Below, in pieces: positions 1-5,496 of a stretch of 7,129 nucleotides of DNA. The position numbers and the translations under genes are program-made. The stretch comes from Thiotrichales bacterium (GTDB taxonomy: Bacteria > Pseudomonadota > Gammaproteobacteria > UWMA-0217): assembly GCA_024763135.1 (NCBI GenBank), contig JANTGD010000184.1:1-7129 (forward strand), in the 5' to 3' direction. The stretch's first letter is position 1. The number at the start of each line of letters is the position of its first letter. The notes beneath the pieces are model-generated. The model did no database searches. It had not been told where the DNA came from and saw only the letters and a program-made list of their open reading frames with translations.

Positions 1-109
1 ACTGCGGCGTTGCGCCCCTTGAAAAGGGAGCCACCCTTTCCTGCGGGACGCGCCTTGCATTGACGAATTTGGGATGCTCTGTAGCCGTCAATATCATATT
101 GATGATGTA
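1..109. other. Non-coding stretch downstream of nadC with small inverted repeats
   Basis: No gene is seen here. Two nested hairpins are possible near the left end: CCCTT/AAGGG at 16-28 and AAAGGG/CCCTTT at 23-39 with a 5-nt loop. Read leftward, in the direction of nadC transcription, the second is followed by a few T residues, so it could be a weak nadC terminator. Right after the nadC stop lies a perfect 7-bp palindrome with a 1-nt centre (TCAATAT-C-ATATTGA, 88-102), and TTGACG/CGTCAA at about 60-90 forms another loose pair. The concentration of short inverted repeats resembles the end of a dispersed intergenic repeat cut by the window edge, but no second copy is visible inside the window. 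Confidence 0.35.
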
Positions 110-940
110 CTAGGTTTCGAAGCGCATGGAATAATCGATGGCGTGAAGATCTTTGGTCAATGCGCCGCTGGAGATGAAGTCAACGCCTGTTTCGGCAATC
201 CTGCCCAAGGTCTCTAATGTGACGTTACCCGATGCCTCGAGCGTTTTGCGGCCTGCATTGAGGGTCACAGCATGGCGCATATCATCGAGGTTAAAGTTAT
301 CGAGCATAATAATGTCAGCTTCGCTGGCCAAGGCTTCCTGGAACTCGTGCATATTTTCAGTTTCCACTTCGATTTTGAGATCAGGATGGCGGTGGCGCGC
401 CTGCGCAACAGCGGCGCCAATCGAACCTGCCGCAACGATGTGGTTTTCCTTGATGAGTACTTGATCATACAGCCCCAGGCGATGATTCTGCCCGCCCCCC
501 ATGCGTACCGCATATTTTTGTGCCAGGCGCAGGCCGGGGATCGTTTTACGGGTATCGAGAATTTTCGTCCGGGTGCCTTTCAGTAATGTCGCGTATTGCA
601 GGGTGGTGGTGGCCGTGCCCGACAGCAATTGCAAAAAATTTAGGGCGGTTCGTTCTCCGCTGAGCAAATCCCTCGCGGGTCCGCGCAGGTGGCAAACAAT
701 GGTTTGCGCGCTATGCTGTGTGCCTTCAGGCACCAGCCAATCAATCTCTATCTTTGGGTTGATTTGCCCGAAGGATTCATCGAACCAGGGTTGTCCACAC
801 ACGATGGCATTTTGTTTGAGCACAACATAGGCCGCGCCGGGGGTCTGTGGGTCGATCAGGTCCGCGGTTACGTCGCCTGTTCCAAGATCTTCCGCCAGTG
901 CAATGCGCACGTTTTCGTGTAAATCCTTCAATAGAGACAT
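110..940 (-). CDS. nadC: Nicotinate-nucleotide pyrophosphorylase (quinolinate phosphoribosyltransferase)
   Basis: The enzyme converts quinolinate and PRPP to nicotinate mononucleotide, CO2 and pyrophosphate in the cytoplasm, the third step of de novo NAD synthesis from aspartate. The 276-residue protein shows the family signatures in order: EDLGTGDVT (17-25), SGERTALNFLQ (94-104), the basic PRPP/quinolinate-binding stretch DTRKTIPGLR (129-138), QKYAVRMGGGQNHR (141-154), then KENH, IEVETEN, IMLDNF, LEASGNV and FISSGAL in the barrel. All the conserved basic and acidic positions I can recognise are present, and the length is normal for a bacterial NadC. The ATG at 940 gives a standard N terminus (MSLLKDLHENVRIALAEDLG). 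No strong Shine-Dalgarno sequence precedes it. No nadA or nadB is adjacent, so the gene appears monocistronic, with a -10 box 36 nt upstream. I consider the call nearly certain. Confidence 0.97.
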   Translation of the reverse strand: MSLLKDLHENVRIALAEDLGTGDVTADLIDPQTPGAAYVVLKQNAIVCGQPWFDESFGQINPKIEIDWLVPEGTQHSAQTIVCHLRGPARDLLSGERTALNFLQLLSGTATTTLQYATLLKGTRTKILDTRKTIPGLRLAQKYAVRMGGGQNHRLGLYDQVLIKENHIVAAGSIGAAVAQARHRHPDLKIEVETENMHEFQEALASEADIIMLDNFNLDDMRHAVTLNAGRKTLEASGNVTLETLGRIAETGVDFISSGALTKDLHAIDYSMRFET

Positions 941-975
941 GGATGGTTCTGCAGGATTGGCAAAGTTGGGTGGGT

Positions 976-1004
976 ATTATAACCAGACGCATGGGGTGTG
1001 AAAT
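976..1004 (-). promoter_or_regulatory. Putative sigma70 promoter of nadC
   Basis: On the minus strand a perfect TATAAT lies at 981-976, which would place the transcription start near 969 and give a 5' untranslated leader of about 29 nt before the nadC ATG. The -35 region at spacing 17 reads ATTTCA (1004-999), a poor match to TTGACA. The palindromic repeat begins at 1006, directly behind this -35 position, so the promoter is limited upstream by the repeat. This is inference from consensus matching only. Confidence 0.5.
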
Positions 1005-1005
1005 C

Positions 1006-1150
1006 TTACAGGCCGTTGAAAGAGGTACAGGCGGCACAATGCTGCGTTAAAAATCAGCTCAAAATGCTCATGTACGGGCTGTACACTGCGCTTTTTCGCT
1101 GCTTTTCGCCTTGCCTTGCACTCGCCTGTACCTCTTTCAACGGCCTGTAA
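1006..1150. repeat. 145-nt palindromic, MITE-like repeat (copy 1)
   Basis: The outer 28 nt at 1006-1033 are the exact reverse complement of 1123-1150 (starting TTACAGGCCGTTGAAAGAGG). A second, inner inverted repeat, TGTAC-GGGCT-GTACA (1071-1085), has the same centre, near 1078. The 37-nt stretches between match only in part, for example AAAATCAGC against AAAAGCAGC. The whole element can therefore fold as one long imperfect hairpin. It carries no coding sequence. Part of its interior (1057-1071, and the stretch ACTGCGCTTTTTC at 1085-1097) recurs in reverse orientation at the right end of the window, so it belongs to a dispersed family. It sits between nadC and the exported-protein gene, and as RNA it could end or protect transcripts from either side. 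It resembles a non-autonomous transposable element or a large REP/BIME-type unit. No target-site duplication is obvious. Confidence 0.8.
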
Positions 1151-1213
1151 GCAGGCTGAGAAGAAGATCGGTCGACACAATGCTGCGTTAAAAATCAGCT
1201 TAATTTGCTGATG
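1151..1213 (+). repeat. Truncated tandem copy (copy 2) of the palindromic repeat
   Basis: Immediately after copy 1, GCAGGCTG at 1151 resembles the terminal motif of the family (compare GCAGGCTGTTGAAAAACT at 7037). It is followed by a 25-nt stretch at 1176-1200 identical to 1035-1059 of copy 1. Similarity decays after that (TTGCTGATG at 1205-1213 against ATGCTCATG at 1064-1072). Only the left half of an element is present: the right arm is missing, and the stop codon of the exported-protein gene lies 10 nt beyond. This looks like a second insertion or partial duplication that has since been truncated. Confidence 0.7.
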
Positions 1214-1222
1214 TGTGGTTTG

Positions 1223-2242
1223 TTAGGGGGAAAAAACGACTTCCAGGCTGATGGAAAATTCCCACTGCATGCGATGACTGACTTCCTCGGCAAAGCGTAC
1301 GCCAGGCGCGACTTGCAGGAATAGCTGGTGTTGCCAGAGGTTCCTCCGATGTCGGACCCGAAAGCGGGTGATGTCCCAATATCCCCGATGGGTGTCATAA
1401 CTGAAGGTATTGAGCCAGTCCAGGGCAATGTAGCGTAGTGGGCTCAGGCGCTGGTAGAGCGAGAGATTTTGATCAAATGCGAGTCCGTTCACCTTTTCCT
1501 GCCAGCGCGGGCGTGTCGTGGAACGTAGGAAGGTATCAGTAAAAATATAGTATTCATTGTCGAAACGCAGGTCGGCCTCCCAACCTTCTCCAGAGTCATG
1601 GCCCAGGGAAGGTGTGATGCGGTGGAGGTTTTTCTCAGTTTGCTTTTCGCGGCGCATCCAGAGCCGGGTGAAGATGCGCGGATCCAGGAGGCCACCGCGC
1701 ATACCCAGATCCAGATTCAAAGTCTTCACGGCGTTGCGCAGAAAGGTATAGCGTAATGCAGAACTGGCATTCTTGTTTTCCAGACCGGATAAGTCGTTTT
1801 GATCCGGTTCGCCCTCAAATACCAACTGCAGGCGGTTTTGCAGGCTGGGCAGATAGAGATTCCCACGGAGATTCAGGCGTGTGTTACCGGTATAACTTTC
1901 TACGAACTCATTGTTCCATGACAGACGCAGTTCAGAGGATGCCAGCGTTTCGTCCTGGCGAGGGTCACCAAAAAATCGATCGAGCCATTGCGCGGTTTTT
2001 TGCAGGCTATTGGTAATGCTTGTGTGACTCTCCACTGCCATTTTAGGCGTGATGAAAAAACGCAAGGGATGGCAGACATTGGGTTTGTCGGACGTATGCG
2101 CAGGTGGCTCTTCATCCAGTGATAGATCCATCTCATCGAGGCTACGGAGCGCTTCACCTGCAGCAGCAGTCTGCACAGTAAAGCATAGGTAGCCGAGCAG
2201 TAGCAGAAAGCGTTGTAGAAAAGAACACGTCGGACCAGGCAT
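1223..2242 (-). CDS. Exported protein of unknown function, probable outer-membrane beta-barrel
   Basis: I do not recognise a named family. The 339-residue product starts with a typical Sec signal peptide: arginine at 11, hydrophobic core FLLLLGYLCF (12-21), and AAA at 26-28 before a likely signal peptidase I cleavage. No convincing lipobox is seen around Cys20. An acidic, proline-containing linker (35-54) follows. From about residue 102 to the end the protein is rich in alternating polar and hydrophobic strands with aromatic residues and short turns, such as ELRLSWNNEF, RLNLRGNLYL, RLQLVFEG, YIALDWLNTFSY and HQLFLQVAPGVRF, as expected for a transmembrane beta-barrel. The last residues are EVVFSP, so a phenylalanine is near but not at the C terminus. 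The ATG lies 6 nt after the stop of the amidotransferase-like gene, with no clear ribosome-binding site, suggesting translational coupling in an operon. Localisation and barrel topology are inferred. Confidence 0.7.
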   Translation of the reverse strand: MPGPTCSFLQRFLLLLGYLCFTVQTAAAGEALRSLDEMDLSLDEEPPAHTSDKPNVCHPLRFFITPKMAVESHTSITNSLQKTAQWLDRFFGDPRQDETLASSELRLSWNNEFVESYTGNTRLNLRGNLYLPSLQNRLQLVFEGEPDQNDLSGLENKNASSALRYTFLRNAVKTLNLDLGMRGGLLDPRIFTRLWMRREKQTEKNLHRITPSLGHDSGEGWEADLRFDNEYYIFTDTFLRSTTRPRWQEKVNGLAFDQNLSLYQRLSPLRYIALDWLNTFSYDTHRGYWDITRFRVRHRRNLWQHQLFLQVAPGVRFAEEVSHRMQWEFSISLEVVFSP

Positions 2243-2248
2243 TGTGGG

Positions 2249-3031
2249 CTAAAGACGCACCACGTGCGCGGGCCTGTCGATCGATAGAGTGACAATGTGG
2301 TGCTGGGGAATCTGTTCCCAGTCGCCCGTACGGTCGAGAGGTTCGGAGGCGATGAGTTGCGCACCGGGATAGTCCGGATGGTCCTTACAATAGTAGAGCG
2401 TCGGACAAGGATGATTGGTTGCGTGGCGGGCGGCGATGAGGCGTATGCCATCGTATACCACAATGTTCAATAAGGCGGGAATATCGCGCAGTGTCACTTC
2501 CAGGGTGGAGAGAATATCCCCCAGGGCCTGAGCAACGCTGAGTTCATCGGTCTCCCGCAAGCGTTGGCGCAATAGTCCAAACAGATATTCGGAATCGCTG
2601 TTGGTGGTGATTTCAGCAGCCAGCGGTGGGTCGATGTATTGCAGGCAGCTGGGACGCAGCGTGAGATTGAAGTCTTCCACAAACCCTTCATGCATGAACA
2701 GCAGTTGGTCGCCTACGAATGGTTGAATTTTGTTTGGGTTGAGTCGCGTTAACTCGCGTCTGCGCATCCCACGAATGGCGCCTAACCAGGCGGGGGCGTG
2801 CATGCTTTGCGCCAGCGCCGGCAGGTTCTGGTCGTGCCAAATGGGGTGTGGGTAAATATAGCGTTGCGGGCGTTCGTCCTGAAACCAGCCAAATCCATAG
2901 CCGTCGGCATTGAACTGTGCGTATTCAAGCTCATGCGACTCCCAGGCCTGATAGAACAGGCTGTGAGGCGGGTCGATCAGGAATTCTTTCAAAGAGATAT
3001 CGGGTCCTAAATAGGCTGCAATACGCCCCAT
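2249..3031 (-). CDS. Class II glutamine amidotransferase-like protein lacking the catalytic cysteine (EgtC/YafJ-related)
   Basis: The 260-residue protein has the layout of EgtC/YafJ-type class II (Ntn) glutamine amidotransferases: N-terminal IAAYLGP, PPHSL (21-25), NADGYGFGWF (41-50), an AIR element with Arg87, QPF (103-105), an LFMHEG element (111-116) and NSDSEYLF (144-151). In active members the nucleophile is the N-terminal cysteine exposed after Met1 is removed (MCR...). Here the second codon is GGG, giving MGR, so the nucleophile is absent. The usual HNG motif, whose Asn helps form the oxyanion hole, reads HEG (114-116). No in-frame ATG lies upstream of the chosen start, and AAGG sits 9 nt before it. 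The rest of the frame is intact and well composed, so this looks like a retained pseudoenzyme rather than a decaying gene. No egtB or egtD is adjacent. It is the first gene of a probable operon with the exported protein and is divergent from phoB. The catalytic loss is visible; any substrate is unknown. Confidence 0.82.
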   Translation of the reverse strand: MGRIAAYLGPDISLKEFLIDPPHSLFYQAWESHELEYAQFNADGYGFGWFQDERPQRYIYPHPIWHDQNLPALAQSMHAPAWLGAIRGMRRRELTRLNPNKIQPFVGDQLLFMHEGFVEDFNLTLRPSCLQYIDPPLAAEITTNSDSEYLFGLLRQRLRETDELSVAQALGDILSTLEVTLRDIPALLNIVVYDGIRLIAARHATNHPCPTLYYCKDHPDYPGAQLIASEPLDRTGDWEQIPQHHIVTLSIDRPAHVVRL

Positions 3032-3167
3032 GTTGGTTAACCTTGTGTAGATAGAAAAGCATCGAGTGTAACGAGAAACGCGATTGTGCGCATGGCAACG
3101 CCGATAGCGCTTGGTTTCTGGCGTAAAATGCGTATGATTTCCTGCGTCAATTGACTCCCAAGCAGGT
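3032..3167. promoter_or_regulatory. Divergent intergenic region between the amidotransferase-like gene and phoB
   Basis: Both flanking genes start here, so it must hold two outward promoters. For phoB, TTGGTT (3111-3116) and TATGAT (3133-3138) are separated by 16 nt and would start RNA near 3145. For the leftward gene, a -10-like TACACT lies on the minus strand at 3070-3065, without a good -35. A perfect 10-bp palindrome, GTCAATTGAC (3146-3155), sits at or just after the predicted phoB start of transcription and could be an operator. No convincing Pho box (paired TGTCA repeats 11 nt apart) is visible, so autoregulation of phoBR by PhoB cannot be claimed from the sequence. Confidence 0.45.
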
Positions 3168-3872
3168 GTGACGGTGAAAAATGCCAGGATTCTGCTCGTC
3201 GAGGATGAGGCCCCTTTACGCGAGATGGTCTCGTATGCCCTGAGTACTGCAGGGTTTGTGCCGCAATTGGCCGAGAATGTAGACGCGGCCTACAAGTTGA
3301 TCGATGCCCAACTGCCGCAATTAATCCTGCTGGATTGGATGTTGCCGGGGTTGACCGGAATTGAATTTGCGCAACGTCTGCGGCGTGATGAATATACGCG
3401 GGATTTGCCAATCATTATGCTCACTGCGCGCAGTGATGAAGCGGACAAACTGTCGGGCTTCGAAGCGGGCGTCGACGATTATATCTCCAAACCTTTTTCC
3501 CCACGGGAACTCATCGCGCGATGTAAGGCGGTGCTACGACGCACGGGGGCCGGCGAGGGGAGCGAAACGCTGAGCGTAGGGGGGCTTTGCCTGGAGCCGG
3601 AAAGCCATCGGGTCAGCGTCAATGGCACACCGCTCAAACTCGGGCCCACGGAGTTCGCACTGCTCAAATTCTTTTTACAACATTCAGATCGCGTCTATAG
3701 CCGTTCTCAGCTGCTTGACAGGGTTTGGGGGCGAAGCACCAGCGTTGAAGAGCGAACCGTCGATGTGCATATTTTAAGATTGCGCAAGGCGCTCAAGCCG
3801 TATGCCCTTGATCATTATGTGGAAACCGTGCGCAGCGCGGGTTATCGTTTTTCCATGCCTGATACCAAGTGA
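3168..3872 (+). CDS. phoB: Phosphate regulon response regulator PhoB (OmpR/PhoB family)
   Basis: PhoB is phosphorylated by PhoR under phosphate limitation and binds Pho boxes to activate phosphate-scavenging genes. The 234-residue protein has a receiver domain (about 6-123): acidic pocket Glu12/Asp13 in LLVEDEAPLREM, phosphoacceptor Asp56 in LLDWMLPG, Thr86 in IIMLTAR, and Tyr105 and Lys108 in DDYISKPFSP. A C-terminal winged helix (about 135-232) follows, with GPTEFALLKFF, RVYSRSQLLDRVWG, the recognition helix region RTVDVHILRLRKAL and the wing VRSAGYRFS. Agreement with E. coli PhoB is close over the full length. The start is uncertain: GTG at 3168 is given, but GTG at 3174 sits 7 nt after an AGCAGG ribosome-binding site and may be the real one, shortening the protein by two residues. 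It overlaps phoR by 4 bp. Confidence 0.96.
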   Translation: MTVKNARILLVEDEAPLREMVSYALSTAGFVPQLAENVDAAYKLIDAQLPQLILLDWMLPGLTGIEFAQRLRRDEYTRDLPIIMLTARSDEADKLSGFEAGVDDYISKPFSPRELIARCKAVLRRTGAGEGSETLSVGGLCLEPESHRVSVNGTPLKLGPTEFALLKFFLQHSDRVYSRSQLLDRVWGRSTSVEERTVDVHILRLRKALKPYALDHYVETVRSAGYRFSMPDTK

Positions 3873-5209
3873 AGAAGATCTGGATTCAGGAGCTTTGGCG
3901 GTTTGGCGCCATCGTTGGGAGTGTGACCTTGGTGGGCGTTTTCCTTGGCAGGGCTGGGCTGTTTTTTACCCTGGGGCTGATGCTGTACATCGTCGATCAG
4001 GTGGCGCAGCTGGCGCGTTATGTGCGTTGGTTCGAGTCCGGCAAGCACGCCCACCCGCCCAGTATGTCAGGGGTGTGGGGCGCTTTGATCGATATTACCT
4101 ATCGGCAGTTTCAAAAATCCCGTAAACGAAAAAAACGCATTCAACGATTGCTTAAGAATTTTAACCAGTTCAGTGCTGCGCTACCGGATGCGACCGTGAT
4201 TCTTGGTGCCAAGCAGGAGGTGACGTGGTCGAATGAGATGGCTGAACTCTATCTGGGTGTACATCAGCGGAAGGCCATTGGTAAAACCATAACGGAGATT
4301 ATCGACTTGCCGGAGTTCAAGGCTTACCTCGAGTCCGGCGACTATCGGGAGGCCTTGTCGATCACTTCACCCGTGAATGAGGCGCGGCAGTTGCATCTAC
4401 GAATAGCGCGCTACGGTACCAAGAAAAAAGTCCTTTCGGCGCACGATATGACGCGTATGCATCGCCTGGAAGCCATGCGCAAGGACTTTGTGGGCAATGT
4501 CTCTCATGAGCTGCGTACACCGCTCACAGTGATCCAGGGCTATTCGGAAATGTTGCTCGATGACCGTGGTCTGACCGAACAGCATCGTCAGATGCTGTCG
4601 CAGGTGGCTGAGCAAAGCCAGCGGATGCAGCGTCTTGTGGATGATCTATTGACTCTGAATCGGCTGGAGACCACCGAACCCGAACGGCGCTGGTTTCAGG
4701 CGGTCGATGTGGGTCTGATGATGCAGCGCATGCGAAATGAAGCGCGGCTTCATCCTGGAGCGAAGGCGCTTGAGTACGCACTGGAGGTGCAATCCGAGCA
4801 AGGGTTGTTCGCGCATCCGGATGAGTTGTTCAGCGCATTTATGAATCTGGTGACCAATGCCACAAAATACACGCCACCCGGGGGCAAAATTACTCTCCGC
4901 TGGTTTGTCGATAAACACGGCCGTGGCCATTTTCAGGTAGAAGATACGGGAGAAGGGATTCCAGCTGAGCATCTCCCGCGGCTTTCTGAGCGTTTTTACC
5001 GGGTCGATACGGGGCGTTCGCGCGAAAAAGGCGGGACGGGTCTGGGACTGGCTATCGTCAAGCATGTGCTCACTCGCCATGATGCACGCTTGAAGATTTC
5101 CAGTGAGGTGGGCAAGGGCAGCGTGTTTTCCTGCGATTTTCCACGCTCTACCGTCGTCGAGTTGGTGCCTAAGCTGGTTGTGGATGAGCTTAACCCGGCG
5201 ACAAAATAG
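3869..5209 (+). CDS. phoR: Phosphate regulon sensor histidine kinase PhoR
   Basis: PhoR is the membrane kinase/phosphatase that controls PhoB. The 446-residue protein has two hydrophobic N-terminal segments (about 11-28 and 29-48) with almost no periplasmic loop, as in E. coli PhoR. A positively charged cytoplasmic stretch (KSRKRKKR, 83-90) follows, then a PAS-like domain (about 95-195; LPDATVILG...WSNEMAELYLG). The dimerisation/phosphoacceptor domain contains NVSHELRTPLTVIQGYSEML, with His213 as phosphoacceptor. The ATPase domain has the N box NLVTNATKYT (Asn330), the G1 box VEDTGEGI (357-364), an F-box region LSERFYRVDTGRS and the G2 box GGTGLGLAIV (388-397). All catalytic elements are intact. 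The start is GTG at 3869, sharing GTGA with the phoB stop, so translation is coupled. No pst or phoU genes follow, although PhoR signalling normally depends on them; they must lie elsewhere if the system is standard. Confidence 0.96.
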   Translation: MKKIWIQELWRFGAIVGSVTLVGVFLGRAGLFFTLGLMLYIVDQVAQLARYVRWFESGKHAHPPSMSGVWGALIDITYRQFQKSRKRKKRIQRLLKNFNQFSAALPDATVILGAKQEVTWSNEMAELYLGVHQRKAIGKTITEIIDLPEFKAYLESGDYREALSITSPVNEARQLHLRIARYGTKKKVLSAHDMTRMHRLEAMRKDFVGNVSHELRTPLTVIQGYSEMLLDDRGLTEQHRQMLSQVAEQSQRMQRLVDDLLTLNRLETTEPERRWFQAVDVGLMMQRMRNEARLHPGAKALEYALEVQSEQGLFAHPDELFSAFMNLVTNATKYTPPGGKITLRWFVDKHGRGHFQVEDTGEGIPAEHLPRLSERFYRVDTGRSREKGGTGLGLAIVKHVLTRHDARLKISSEVGKGSVFSCDFPRSTVVELVPKLVVDELNPATK

Positions 5210-5496
5210 CTTGTTTCCAGAGAACCAGGCCTTTTCATTTTGCCAGCTTAAAAGGTTGTTGCAAACATGCTCCGTAGCCCGATTACTGCGTTGGGCATTC
5301 CCACGCCGATTTATTGGATGTAGCGTGGTCCGCTGCGCTGTACGCGCCGGGCTTGGGTTTATCGCGATGCTGTGCGACACCCTCCTGAGTCTTAGGGTGG
5401 GTCGTGGTGCAGCCCCCTCTATAGGGATATGTTGTCCCTGTGAGGCTTGAGATAGGATTCGCCAGATTATTTTTCAGTCTTTTACTTTAGCATTCA
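5210..5496. other. 287-nt intergenic region rich in inverted repeats, upstream of the TrpD2-like gene
   Basis: No gene is supported here. AGCCCG (5276-5281) and CGGGCT (5348-5353) bound a stretch resembling the common 'cgtagcccg...cgggct' intergenic repeats of gammaproteobacteria. CACCCT/AGGGTG (5378-5399, 10-nt loop) forms a hairpin, extendable by GCGA/TCG with a small bulge. AGGGA/TCCCT (about 5423-5438) forms another. Either could end phoR transcription or structure the leader of the next gene, but neither has a strong T run. A weak promoter-like TTGAGA (5447-5452) with an AT-rich tract at 5467-5475 precedes the next gene. I recognise no known riboswitch. Confidence 0.35.

Noticed and set aside
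1006..1213. CRISPR array or an insertion sequence with transposase
   Set aside because: There are only inverted and partial direct copies without regular spacers, and the element is too short and lacks any coding frame for a transposase.
1900..2463. 187-codon minus-strand frame overlapping two genes
   Set aside because: It is out of frame with the exported protein and the amidotransferase-like protein, both of which have better evidence (signal peptide, family motifs). Its composition is low-quality, with no domain.
2249..3031. Annotation as egtC, an active gamma-glutamyl hydrolase of ergothioneine synthesis
   Set aside because: The N-terminal cysteine nucleophile is missing, HNG is altered, and no egtB or egtD lies nearby.
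3037..3411. 124-codon minus-strand frame across the phoB promoter and 5' end
   Set aside because: It overlaps the conserved PhoB receiver domain in antisense, starts inside phoB and shows no family features.
4646..5380. Long open frame (244 codons) on the minus strand opposite phoR
   Set aside because: It lies almost wholly antisense to the conserved ATPase domain of PhoR, its product has no recognisable domain, and its length is explained by the codon bias of the real gene.
5103..5450. Plus-strand frame running from the phoR end into the intergenic gap
   Set aside because: It starts inside phoR in another frame, and the translated gap portion is arginine- and cysteine-rich translation of a repeat-like region.
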